Shown here: piece by piece, positions 17,012-24,565 of the stretch
Numbering within the stretch: position 1 is the stretch's first letter
Layout of the letters: the number at the start of each line of letters is the position of its first letter
Assembly: GCA_946892665.1 (NCBI GenBank)
Contig: CAMPOT010000001.1
Span: forward strand, 682,001 to 746,000
Direction of reading: 5' to 3'
DNA: 64,000 nt
Source of the DNA: Chryseobacterium sp. Marseille-Q5410
Lineage (GTDB): Bacteria > Bacteroidota > Bacteroidia > Flavobacteriales > Weeksellaceae
The notes under the pieces: model-generated
What the model was told of the DNA's origin: nothing
What the model saw: only the letters and a program-made list of their open reading frames with translations
The model's database searches: none
Made by a program: the position numbers and the translations under genes

Positions 17012-18205
17012 ATGAATCTTCACGAGTATCAATCCAAAGAGATTTTAGCAAAATACGGCGTAAATATCCAGCGCGGTTTTGTAGCAAACAATGTGGATGA
17101 AGCAGTAGATGCGGCAAAAAAATTAAAAGAATTAACCGGTGCAGAGGGTTGGGTAGTAAAAGCTCAGGTTCACGCAGGTGGACGTGGTAAAGGTGGAGGT
17201 GTAAAGTTTTCCCCAAACTTGGAGAAATTGAAGGAAAATGCACAAAACATCATTGGAATGCAGTTGGTAACTCCACAAACTTCCGCTGAGGGTAAAAAAG
17301 TAAACTTCGTTTTGGTTGCAGAAGATGTGTACTATCCGGGACCATCTGAAACCAAAGAATTTTATGTTTCTATTCTTTTGGACAGAGCTTTAGGGAAAAA
17401 TACTGTGGTATATTCTACCGAAGGAGGCATGGATATTGAGCACGTTGCTGAAGTAACTCCGCATTTAATTCATAAAGAAGTAATCGATCCGGCTTTCGGA
17501 TTGCAAGGTTTCCAAGCGAGAAAAATCGCTTTCAATCTTGGCTTATCAGGAAATGCTTTCAAAGAATTCACCAAATTCATCACCAATCTTTACAATGCTT
17601 ACGTAGGAATTGATGCTTCACTTTTCGAAATCAACCCGGTTTTGAAAACCTCTGATGATAAAATTATCGCTGTAGATGCAAAAGTTTCTTTAGATGACAA
17701 CGCACTGTTCCGTCACAAAGATTTAGCGCTATTAAGAGATACAAGGGAAGAAGATCCTACCGATGTAGAAGCTGGTGAAGCTGGTCTGAACTTCGTAAAA
17801 TTGGATGGTGACGTAGCTTGTATGGTAAATGGAGCTGGTTTGGCAATGGCAACCATGGATATCATTAAATTATCAGGTGGTAACCCGGCAAACTTCTTGG
17901 ACGTAGGGGGAACTGCTGATGCAGAAAGAGTGCAAAAAGCATTTGGAATCATCCTGAAAGATCCAAACGTAAAAGCAATTCTGATCAACATTTTCGGTGG
18001 TATCGTACGTTGCGACCGTGTAGCACAGGGTGTTGTGGACGCTTACAAAGCAATGGGAAGCCTTCCTGTTCCTTTGATCGTTCGTCTTCAAGGTACCAAC
18101 GCTGTTGAAGCTAAGCAATTGATCGATAATTCAGGTCTTCCAGTGCATTCAGCAATTACTTTGGAAGAAGCTGCCAACAAAGTAAAAGAAGTTTTAGGAA
18201 ACTAA
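17012..18205 (+). CDS. sucC: Succinate-CoA ligase (ADP-forming), beta subunit
   Basis: Beta subunit of succinyl-CoA synthetase, the substrate-level phosphorylation step of the TCA cycle. The 397-residue protein shows the ATP-grasp N-terminal half (MNLHEYQSKEILAKYGV; VHAGGRGKGGGVK near residue 53) and the C-terminal CoA-ligase half with FLDVGGTAD and ILINIFGGIVRCD. The alpha subunit gene sucD is not adjacent: a terminator follows 18 nt after the stop and the next gene is on the other strand. In flavobacteria sucC and sucD are often unlinked, so this is not alarming. Confidence 0.97.
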   Translation: MNLHEYQSKEILAKYGVNIQRGFVANNVDEAVDAAKKLKELTGAEGWVVKAQVHAGGRGKGGGVKFSPNLEKLKENAQNIIGMQLVTPQTSAEGKKVNFVLVAEDVYYPGPSETKEFYVSILLDRALGKNTVVYSTEGGMDIEHVAEVTPHLIHKEVIDPAFGLQGFQARKIAFNLGLSGNAFKEFTKFITNLYNAYVGIDASLFEINPVLKTSDDKIIAVDAKVSLDDNALFRHKDLALLRDTREEDPTDVEAGEAGLNFVKLDGDVACMVNGAGLAMATMDIIKLSGGNPANFLDVGGTADAERVQKAFGIILKDPNVKAILINIFGGIVRCDRVAQGVVDAYKAMGSLPVPLIVRLQGTNAVEAKQLIDNSGLPVHSAITLEEAANKVKEVLGN

Positions 18206-18223
18206 AATTTTCAAATAAATAAG

Positions 18224-18257
18224 AAATCCGTTCGATTAATTTTGAACGGATTTTTTT
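18224..18257 (+). terminator. Intrinsic terminator of sucC
   Basis: A perfect 10-bp stem AAATCCGTTC / GAACGGATTT with a 10-nt loop and a T tract. Confidence 0.92.
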
Positions 18258-18265
18258 GTTTTTAG

Positions 18266-18383
18266 GAGCCGGGAACCTGCTTTCCGCTATATCTTTTTTG
18301 CCATTGCGAACTAGGTGAAGAAACCTGTTGGAAAATTCGGAAACGCAATGTCAAAAAAGGATGCCGCTTCAATCAGGGCTAGG
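18266..18383. repeat. Intergenic hairpin repeat, copy 1
   Basis: Two conserved flanking boxes surround a variable hairpin. The left box (18266-18299) contains CTGCTTTCCG and ends in ATCTTTTTT. The right box (18353-18383) reads AAAAAAGGAT, then CTTCAATCAGGGCTAGG. Between them 15-nt arms (18294-18308 and 18344-18358) pair at 14 of 15 positions around a 35-nt loop. A second copy with the same boxes but a different stem lies at 30006-30090. Both copies fall between the 3' ends of convergent genes, just after a terminator. No ORF is present. Confidence 0.75.
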
Positions 18384-18400
18384 GATTTGCGTAAAAAATT

Positions 18401-18658
18401 TCAGTCGTAATGAAACCTACATTTTGCGATTAGAATTTCATTTTCCCCATATTTATAAATTAAGCGATGTTCATCATCAATCCTGCGTGACCAAAATCCT
18501 GAATATTTATGTTTCAGTGGTTCTGGTTTGCCAATTCCTTCAAATGGGCTTCTTGAAATATCTTTTAATAAATCATTGATGCGTTTTAGTTTCTTTTTAT
18601 CTGTTTTCTGCCAATAGAGATAATCTTCCCACGATTCATCAACAAAGGTATATTTCAT
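18401..18658 (-). CDS. yoeB: Type II toxin, Txe/YoeB family mRNA interferase
   Basis: Ribosome-dependent mRNA-cleaving toxin of the RelE fold. The 85-residue protein has the family landmarks: FVDESWEDYLYWQ at the N-terminus, LLKDISRSPFEGIGKPEPLK in the middle, WSRRIDDEHRLIYK, and a C-terminal CRFHYD that includes the catalytic His-Tyr pair. The gene follows the antitoxin stop by one base on the same strand, the normal YefM-YoeB order, so translation is likely coupled. All catalytic residues appear intact. Confidence 0.95.
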   Translation of the reverse strand: MKYTFVDESWEDYLYWQKTDKKKLKRINDLLKDISRSPFEGIGKPEPLKHKYSGFWSRRIDDEHRLIYKYGENEILIAKCRFHYD

Positions 18659-18659
18659 A

Positions 18660-18914
18660 TCATTCCTCTATTAAATTCTTAGAAAATGATTTTCCATTTT
18701 TCAGTTTTTCAATAGCAGAATCTAAACGCTGTTCGTTGGTTCTCGAAGACAATTCGTAATTGGTAGCCATAAGGGAATTATATTCTTCTAGAGACATTAC
18801 AACAATTCCTGAATCTTTCCCACGATTAATAATTAGGGTTTCAAAATTTTTGGCCACCTTATCCAGATATGATTTTATGTCTTTCCTGAAATCTGAAACA
18901 TTCGTAATAAGCAT
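18660..18914 (-). CDS. yefM: Type II antitoxin, Phd/YefM family
   Basis: DNA-binding antitoxin that neutralises YoeB and represses its own operon. From ATG 18914 the product has 84 residues and begins MLITNVSDFRKDIKSYLDKV, the standard Phd/YefM N-terminal domain. The segment IVVMSLEEYNSLMAT is the other conserved block, and the charged C-terminus should bind the toxin. The frame is open 14 codons further upstream, but that extension runs through the promoter box at 18935-18942 and is not part of the family, so the downstream start is preferred. Confidence 0.93.
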   Translation of the reverse strand: MLITNVSDFRKDIKSYLDKVAKNFETLIINRGKDSGIVVMSLEEYNSLMATNYELSSRTNEQRLDSAIEKLKNGKSFSKNLIEE

Positions 18915-18928
18915 AATTTGTATTTTAT

Positions 18929-18953
18929 TTTGTACAAATATACGTACAAATAT
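18929..18953 (-). promoter_or_regulatory. yefM-yoeB promoter with overlapping operator repeats
   Basis: On the minus strand a TATATTTG -7 box (18935-18942) is embedded in two direct copies of GTACAAATAT (plus strand, 18932-18941 and 18944-18953) 12 bp apart, about one helix turn. The first copy is also the centre of the perfect palindrome TTTGTACAAA (18929-18938). This layout fits autorepression by YefM or YefM-YoeB, as is established for the family. Confidence 0.65.
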
Positions 18954-18992
18954 CAAAATGAAACTATTTTTGTTGCGAATTCCCTTCTGTTT

Positions 18993-19856
18993 TTATTCAG
19001 CAGCAGTCCCGCTGTCAATCTGCGTCTGTGTTGCCAGCTGAATTCCGTTGTCATCAAGTTTTTTCTTGATTCTTAAAAGCGCCTCGCTCCGTACATGAGA
19101 AATTTTTTCGCCAGCTTTCATTTGGAATCTCGCTTCCAGATAAAAAATCCCGAAACTTTGTTTCAGAAAAATTACTTCTGCAGAATCTGTATTATCGGCA
19201 AAATCGAAAGTTTGGATTTCATCCAAGATCACCTTTTTGGCTTTTTCTAAATCCTCAGTATTAGGAATTTCTAAATCAATGAATACTTTTCTTTGCGACG
19301 ACGCTGAAAAATTCATGAATGGCGCACTGAAAATAAGCTGATTTGGGATATATACCTTCTTACCTTCATCAGTGATAACTTTAGTGGTCAGAAAACCAAT
19401 GTCTTCAACTGTTCCGGAAATTCCCTTGATGGAAACATAATCACCCACAGCAAATGCTTTATCGAAACTGATCAGCATCCCCGAAAACATTGATGAAACC
19501 AAATCTTTCAGCGCAACCCCGGCGATGACCCCCGCAACTCCCAAACTTCCTAGGAATTTCATTACAAAACCACCCAAGCCCATAATTTCAAAAGCGATAA
19601 ATGCGCCCATTAAAATAATGAGGAATTTGAAAACCCCGATCAGCGTGACGATTGAGTTGTTTTTGCTTTTCGGGAAAAGCCGGTGAAAAATCTTTACTGA
19701 AACTTTACTCAGATAAGAGCTCATCATCAGAATCAGAACAAAGACAATAATTCCTACAGCGATATTGGGTGTGGTTTCAGCGAATTTGGTGTACCAGCGT
19801 TCCAGAACGCGGTAAACGATATCTATGTATTTAATTTTAGTTACATCTACTTCCAT
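18993..19856 (-). CDS. Small-conductance mechanosensitive channel, MscS family
   Basis: Opens under membrane tension to release solutes during hypo-osmotic shock. The 287-residue protein has three transmembrane segments: about residues 30-50, 68-95 and the pore helix 98-130. The pore helix is Gly/Ala-rich (FLGSLGVAGVIAGVALKD), as in MscS TM3. The beta domain follows (FAVGDYVSIKGISGTVEDIGF, then TTKV, VYIPNQLIF), and the C-terminal alpha/beta domain ends at LATQTQIDSGTAAE. The ATG at 19856 is only 4 nt from a TATATTTG box, which suggests a leaderless transcript. It is divergent from rnpB. Confidence 0.93.
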   Translation of the reverse strand: MEVDVTKIKYIDIVYRVLERWYTKFAETTPNIAVGIIVFVLILMMSSYLSKVSVKIFHRLFPKSKNNSIVTLIGVFKFLIILMGAFIAFEIMGLGGFVMKFLGSLGVAGVIAGVALKDLVSSMFSGMLISFDKAFAVGDYVSIKGISGTVEDIGFLTTKVITDEGKKVYIPNQLIFSAPFMNFSASSQRKVFIDLEIPNTEDLEKAKKVILDEIQTFDFADNTDSAEVIFLKQSFGIFYLEARFQMKAGEKISHVRSEALLRIKKKLDDNGIQLATQTQIDSGTAAE

Positions 19857-19860
19857 AATT

Positions 19861-19868
19861 CAAATATA
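19861..19868 (-). promoter_or_regulatory. Predicted -7 box TATATTTG for the MscS gene
   Basis: Full TAnnTTTG match with a TTTG at the correct -33 distance (21 nt between the two elements). The last base of the box is 5 nt from the A of the ATG, the same distance as from the rnpB box to the start of its RNA. Confidence 0.72.
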
Positions 19869-19940
19869 TCTATTTTAAAAGGTTTTGACCAAACAAATTT
19901 CAGTCGAGATAATTGTTAACGGAAAAACTTGAAAATTCAT

Positions 19941-19948
19941 TATCTTTG
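19941..19948 (+). promoter_or_regulatory. Predicted -7 box TATCTTTG for rnpB
   Basis: Full TAnnTTTG match. The first paired base of the RNase P RNA (P1 helix) lies 5 nt downstream, which fixes the likely transcription start and serves as an internal calibration for other boxes. Confidence 0.8.
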
Positions 19949-19952
19949 TCCC

Positions 19953-20281
19953 CCACAAGAAGAACGGCCTGTTGATTCCGGGAAACCGGGGTAGGAAAGT
20001 CCGGACACCATAGAGCAGCAAAGCGGGTAACACCCGTCGGTCGCAAGATCAGGACCAGTGCAACAGAAAGTATGTATATTAATTTATAGTGAAACCAGGT
20101 AAACTCTTTGCGGTGCAATGTTAAGTATATCGGATTTTTTCAGCAATGAAAATAGGAGTTGCTCGCTCCAAAAACCGAGGGGTAAACAGCTAAAGCTTTG
20201 CAGCAATGTAAAGCGCAGATAAATAACAGGCATTTTCGCTATGGCGAATTTACAGAATCCGGCTTACAGTTTTTCTTGTGG
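19953..20281 (+). ncRNA. rnpB: RNase P RNA (bacterial class A)
   Basis: Catalytic RNA that removes tRNA 5' leaders. The universally conserved blocks are visible in order: GGAAAGTCCGGACACC near 19994, AGTGCAACAGAAA near 20056, AACCAGGTAAACTC near 20093, GAGGGGTAAACAG near 20177 and ACAGAATCCGGCTTAC near 20262. The ends pair as the P1 helix: CCACAAGAA (19953-19961) with TTCTTGTGG (20273-20281), followed by a T-rich stretch that would terminate transcription. The assignment rests on these motifs and overall length (329 nt). Apparent ORFs across it are not real. Confidence 0.96.
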
Positions 20282-20357
20282 TTTTTATTTAAAGCAATCA
20301 GTACTTAATCATGAATTATCATAAATAGATTACTCAAATGCTCAAACACTCAAAAAC

Positions 20358-21242
20358 TCATTCGCTTTCCAACTGTTTTCTCGCACTTTCCAATGCTTTC
20401 TGGTCTTCTGCTGAAAGTTTAGGGAATTTCAAATCCATGCCTTCCAGCGCATCGATAATAATCTGAATTGCTGCAACTCTGGCAAACCATTTATCATCAC
20501 CGGGAATTACAAACCACGGAGCATGATCTTTCGAAGTTTCGTTGATGGCCTTTTCGTAAGCGTTCATGTATTCGTCCCACAGTGCGCGCTCGGACAAATC
20601 TCCCAACGAGAATTTCCAATTTTTTTCTTGCTCATCGATGCGGTTCAGAAATCTTTTTTTCTGTTCTTTTTTAGAAATATTCAGGAAGATTTTAATAATG
20701 GTGGTTCCGTTATTGGCCAGATGTTTTTCGAAATTACGGATGCTTTCGTAGCGGTTTTCCCAGAATTCATCATCGAATTCTTCTACCGAATCCCAAACTT
20801 TTTCGTTGAGGTTGTATTCCGGATGTACTTTGCAAACCAAAACACTTTCGTAATGACTTCTGTTGAAAATTCCGATTTTTCCTTTCTCCGGAAGTGCGAT
20901 ATAATGTCGCCACAAAAAATCATGAGAATATTCCTTATAACTTGGCGATTTAAAACTGTGTACTTCGCAGCCTTGCGGATTTACTCCTCCGAAAACGTGC
21001 TCAATTAAGGAGTCTTTTCCGGCAGCATCCATCGCTTGAAGTACGACTAATAAAGATTTTCCGGAATCTGCATACAACCTTTCCTGTAGTTCTCGGAGCT
21101 TTGTTTTTTCTTCAAAAAGCATTTTTTTGCCTGCTTCCTTATTTAAATCGCCTTTGTATTTGGTGGCTAATTCTTTAATTGAAATTTTCCCTTTGGCGAT
21201 AAAGTTATCGCTGAAATCTAAATCCATATCTGTTATTTTCAT
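20358..21242 (-). CDS. Polyphosphate kinase 2 family (PPK2, class III-like)
   Basis: Transfers phosphate from inorganic polyphosphate to nucleotides. The 294-residue protein has the P-loop-like QAMDAAGKDSLIEHVF at residues 69-84, the GVNPQGCEVHSFKSP block near 86-100 and the Walker B segment IFNRSHYESVLV at 125-136. Class III-type PPK2 enzymes, which phosphorylate both AMP and ADP, have Asp after AAGK as here (AAGKD) instead of Gly, so class III is the better guess. The substrate needs a biochemical test. The gene lies downstream of DUF1573 with a terminator between them. Confidence 0.92.
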   Translation of the reverse strand: MKITDMDLDFSDNFIAKGKISIKELATKYKGDLNKEAGKKMLFEEKTKLRELQERLYADSGKSLLVVLQAMDAAGKDSLIEHVFGGVNPQGCEVHSFKSPSYKEYSHDFLWRHYIALPEKGKIGIFNRSHYESVLVCKVHPEYNLNEKVWDSVEEFDDEFWENRYESIRNFEKHLANNGTTIIKIFLNISKKEQKKRFLNRIDEQEKNWKFSLGDLSERALWDEYMNAYEKAINETSKDHAPWFVIPGDDKWFARVAAIQIIIDALEGMDLKFPKLSAEDQKALESARKQLESE

Positions 21243-21243
21243 T

Positions 21244-21281
21244 AAAAATAAAAAAAATCACTCCAATGATGAAGTGATTTT
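21244..21281 (-). terminator. Intrinsic terminator of the DUF1573 gene
   Basis: A 9-bp stem AAAATCACT / AGTGATTTT (21254-21262 with 21273-21281), read on the minus strand and followed by T residues. It lies only 11 nt upstream of the PPK2 start codon. Confidence 0.75.
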
Positions 21282-21301
21282 AGAAAATATTTTTTTTGCA
21301 A

Positions 21302-21799
21302 TTACAATCCTGCTGTTTTCTTTACTGCTTTTTTAGCTTTTGCAGGTACGGCTTTAGTGCTGTTGTTGAGTGCAGCATCTGACGCAGTAGCTTTCATCTC
21401 TCTAGCTTCTTCAGCTTTTGCTGCAACTTCGTCGGCACCTTCTACCACACCTTTGATGTTGATTACAGATCTGCTGTTAACAGGATCGTTGGAATATACT
21501 TCAATTATTTTGGTGAAAGGACCAACAATTTTGGTATTATAACCCACTTTGATTTGTGCAGTTTTTCCAGGCATAATAGGATCTTGGCTCCACTCCGGAG
21601 TGGTACATCCGCAAGATGCTTGAACTTTAGAAATAATCAAAGGTTTGTCGCCAGTGTTTTTTACTACAAACATTCGGTGTCCGTCCGAACCATTTTTCAC
21701 AGTACCGTAATCATGCGTTGTTTTATCAAAAGAAATGGTCTGTGCAGAGGCCAATGCGAAAGATGCAGTTAGAAATAATCCTGCTAATACTTTTTTCAT
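21302..21799 (-). CDS. DUF1573 domain exported protein
   Basis: A 165-residue protein with a Sec signal peptide (MKKVLAGLFLTASFALASAQ). The DUF1573 core shows its usual landmarks: FDKTTHDYGTV, FVVKNTGDKPLIISKVQASCGCTTPEW and PGKTAQIKVGYN. The Cys pair in ASCGCT is a family hallmark. The immunoglobulin-like fold resembles ASH domains. The C-terminus is Ala- and Lys-rich (KAVPAKAKKAVKKTAGL) and could bind nucleic acid or the envelope. Members are abundant in Bacteroidota and periplasmic or surface-located; function unproven. It is divergent from valS. Confidence 0.92.
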   Translation of the reverse strand: MKKVLAGLFLTASFALASAQTISFDKTTHDYGTVKNGSDGHRMFVVKNTGDKPLIISKVQASCGCTTPEWSQDPIMPGKTAQIKVGYNTKIVGPFTKIIEVYSNDPVNSRSVINIKGVVEGADEVAAKAEEAREMKATASDAALNNSTKAVPAKAKKAVKKTAGL

Positions 21800-21841
21800 A
21801 TTTTTAAATGTTATATTGATGTTTTGATAAAATTATATGGA

Positions 21842-21849
21842 CAAAGTTA
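21842..21849 (-). promoter_or_regulatory. Predicted -7 box TAACTTTG for the DUF1573 gene
   Basis: Full TAnnTTTG match on the minus strand, 42 nt before the start codon. The containing 11-mer GACAAAGTTAA recurs at 21907-21917. Confidence 0.65.
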
Positions 21850-21860
21850 AAAATTATTTC

Positions 21861-21892
21861 AATAGGTAAATAATTTTTTTTATTTACCTATT
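21861..21892. repeat. Perfect 13-bp inverted repeat between divergent promoters
   Basis: AATAGGTAAATAA (21861-21873) and its exact complement TTATTTACCTATT (21880-21892) flank a TTTTTT centre. The right arm overlaps the valS -7 box, and the left arm lies 11 nt upstream of the DUF1573 box. It could be an operator for a dimeric repressor acting on both promoters, or a transcript hairpin. Confidence 0.7.
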
Positions 21893-21896
21893 TTTG
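21889..21896 (+). promoter_or_regulatory. Predicted -7 box TATTTTTG for valS
   Basis: Full TAnnTTTG match followed by C, 26 nt before the valS ATG. It overlaps the right arm of an inverted repeat. Confidence 0.7.
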
Positions 21897-21922
21897 CACC
21901 GATTTAGACAAAGTTAAGATTT

Positions 21923-24541
21923 ATGCAGATTTCAGAAAAATATAATCCAAAAGATACCGAAAATAAATGGTACAGTTACTGGCTCGAAAATAATTATTTC
22001 CATTCCGAGCCCAACGAGAAACCACCATACACCGTTGTGATTCCTCCACCGAACGTTACGGGGATTCTTCACATGGGTCATATGCTGAACAATACCATTC
22101 AGGATGTTTTGGTAAGAAGAGCGAGAATGCAGGGCTTCAACGCTTGTTGGGTTCCTGGTACCGATCACGCTTCTATCGCAACCGAAGCTAAAGTAGTTGC
22201 TAAACTGAAGTCTGAAGGAATCAATAAATCCGATATTACCCGAGAAGAGTTTCTGAAGCATGCTTGGGACTGGACCGATAAATACGGCGGAACCATTTTG
22301 GAGCAATTGAAAAAATTGGGTTGCTCATGCGATTGGGACAGAACTCGCTTCACCATGGAGCCAAAACTCTCTCAGCAAGTCATCAAATCTTTCGTGGATC
22401 TTTACAACAAAGGCTTGATCTACCGAGGTTACCGAATGGTAAATTGGGATCCTGAAGCGAAAACCAACATCTCCGATGAAGAAGTAATCTTTAAGGAACA
22501 GAATGGTAAACTTTATTATTTAAAATATAAAATAGAAGGAAGCGAGGAATTTCTCTCGGTAGCAACAACACGCCCCGAAACCATTTTTGGGGATACTGCT
22601 ATTTGTGTTAATCCTAATGATGAGCGATATACTCATTTAAAAGGTAAAAAAGTAATCGTACCGATTGTTGACAGAGTAATTCCTATCATTGAAGACGAAT
22701 ATGTTGATATCGAATTCGGAACGGGTGCTTTGAAAATTACTCCGGCTCATGATACCAATGATTACGAAATCGGACAAAGACATGGACTTCCGATGATTGA
22801 TTCTTTGGATGATGATGCCAACTTAAACGAACACGGACAACACTATGCCGGAAAAAACAGATTCGAAGTTCGCAAACTTATTGCAAAAGAATTAGAAGAA
22901 AAAGAGCTATTGCTAAAAGCGGAAGATTATGTGAATAAAGTAGGAACTTCCGAGAGAACCGGCGCTGTAATCGAACCTAAAGTTTCGGTGCAATGGTTTT
23001 TGAAGATGAGTGAATTAGGTAAACCTGCTTTGGATGTGGTGATGAATGATGAAATTAAATTTCACCCAGAGAAATTCAAAAATACCTATAAACATTGGAT
23101 GGAAAACATCCGAGATTGGAATATTTCCCGACAGTTATGGTGGGGACAACAAATTCCTGCCTACTTCTTTGGTGATGGCGAAAACGATTTTGTAGTTGCC
23201 GAAACCATCGAAGAAGCTTTAGTTTTAGCCAAGGAAAAGTCCAACAACCTCGAGCTTACTGTTGAAAACTTGAAGCAGGATGAAGACGCGCTCGATACTT
23301 GGTTTTCATCATGGTTATGGCCGATTTCGGTGTTCGACGGAATGTTGAATCCTGAAAATAAAGACATCAATTATTATTACCCAACCTCTGATTTGGTAAC
23401 CGGTCCGGATATTATTTTCTTCTGGGTGGCTAGAATGATTATGGCTGGTTTGGAATATCGCAAAGAAGTTCCTTTCAAAAACGTTTATTTTACCGGCATT
23501 GTACGAGATAAACAACGAAGAAAAATGTCGAAATCGCTAGGAAACTCTCCAGATCCTATCGAATTGATTGAAAAATATGGTGCCGATGGAGTTCGTGTGG
23601 GAATTTTGTTGAGTTCCGCTGCCGGAAACGACTTGCTTTTCGATGAGGAATTGATGTTGCAAGGAAGAAACTTTGCGACAAAAATTTGGAATGCTTACCG
23701 ACTCGTTCAGGGCTGGAACAAAGACGAAAATATCAAAGCCAATGAAGCGGATCGACAAGCGATAGACTGGTTTGGTCATCAAATGGATAAAACCATTGCA
23801 GAAGTTGCAGATCAGTTCGAGAAATTCCGAATTTCGGATGCCCTGCATCTATTATACAAGCTGATTTGGGACGATTTCTGTTCATGGTATCTCGAGGCCA
23901 TAAAGCCAGGTTACGGAGAGCCGGTTTCTAAGGAAGTGTATGATCAAACAATTCTTTATTTTGAGGAATTGATGAAGTTGATTCACCCGTTCATGCCGTT
24001 TTTATCGGAAGAACTGTGGCAGAATATCGCTGAAAGAACCCCGGAAAACGCTTTGGTGATCGCACAGCAAAGAAAACCGGAAGTATTCAATCAGGATTTC
24101 ATTAAAAATTTTGATTCAGCTAAAGAACTGATTTCTGGAATTAGAAACTACCGCCAAAGCAAAGGAATTTCACCAAGAGAAAGTGTTGAAGTTTTCACTA
24201 GCGCGTCCGCGTTCGAGAATGAAAATTTAATTAAAAAATTAGCCAATGTCGCTGAAATTAATTTCGGACAAAAAACCGATAAGCCAAGTTTCACCTTCTT
24301 GGTTGGATCTATTGAAATTTCAATTCCGCTAAGTGAAAACCTCGATTTGGCAGAAGAAAAAGTGAAAACCGAAGATGAAATCAAATACCTGAAAGGTTTC
24401 CTAATTTCCGTGGAAAAGAAACTGTCCAACGAAAAATTCGTGGCCAACGCGAAACCTGAAGTTGTAGAAGCTGAAAGAAAAAAACAAAAAGACGCACAGG
24501 ATAAAATCGCGCTTTTGGAGGCCAAACTAAGCACGTTGTAA
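21923..24541 (+). CDS. valS: Valyl-tRNA synthetase
   Basis: Class I aminoacyl-tRNA synthetase that charges tRNA-Val. The 872-residue protein has the ATP site motif HMGH near residue 50 (PPPNVTGILHMGHML) and the KMSKS loop near 533 (RRKMSKSLGNSPDP). The editing (CP1) domain is between them (TTRPETIFGDTA near 213). The anticodon-binding domain follows, and a C-terminal coiled coil of about 65 residues (LAEEKVKTEDEIKYLKGF to the end) is typical of ValRS. The ATG is preceded by a TATTTTTG box. No truncation or frameshift is seen. Confidence 0.97.
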   Translation: MQISEKYNPKDTENKWYSYWLENNYFHSEPNEKPPYTVVIPPPNVTGILHMGHMLNNTIQDVLVRRARMQGFNACWVPGTDHASIATEAKVVAKLKSEGINKSDITREEFLKHAWDWTDKYGGTILEQLKKLGCSCDWDRTRFTMEPKLSQQVIKSFVDLYNKGLIYRGYRMVNWDPEAKTNISDEEVIFKEQNGKLYYLKYKIEGSEEFLSVATTRPETIFGDTAICVNPNDERYTHLKGKKVIVPIVDRVIPIIEDEYVDIEFGTGALKITPAHDTNDYEIGQRHGLPMIDSLDDDANLNEHGQHYAGKNRFEVRKLIAKELEEKELLLKAEDYVNKVGTSERTGAVIEPKVSVQWFLKMSELGKPALDVVMNDEIKFHPEKFKNTYKHWMENIRDWNISRQLWWGQQIPAYFFGDGENDFVVAETIEEALVLAKEKSNNLELTVENLKQDEDALDTWFSSWLWPISVFDGMLNPENKDINYYYPTSDLVTGPDIIFFWVARMIMAGLEYRKEVPFKNVYFTGIVRDKQRRKMSKSLGNSPDPIELIEKYGADGVRVGILLSSAAGNDLLFDEELMLQGRNFATKIWNAYRLVQGWNKDENIKANEADRQAIDWFGHQMDKTIAEVADQFEKFRISDALHLLYKLIWDDFCSWYLEAIKPGYGEPVSKEVYDQTILYFEELMKLIHPFMPFLSEELWQNIAERTPENALVIAQQRKPEVFNQDFIKNFDSAKELISGIRNYRQSKGISPRESVEVFTSASAFENENLIKKLANVAEINFGQKTDKPSFTFLVGSIEISIPLSENLDLAEEKVKTEDEIKYLKGFLISVEKKLSNEKFVANAKPEVVEAERKKQKDAQDKIALLEAKLSTL

Positions 24542-24565
24542 TCACCCATCATACCTACTCATACG

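Noticed and set aside
18328-18579. 83-aa ORF on the plus strand over the yoeB toxin
   Set aside because: It lies antisense to yoeB and partly in the repeat element, with no family resemblance; yoeB on the other strand is certain.
19900-20118. 72-aa minus-strand ORF across rnpB
   Set aside because: The region is the RNase P RNA gene with all conserved blocks; the ORF is chance.
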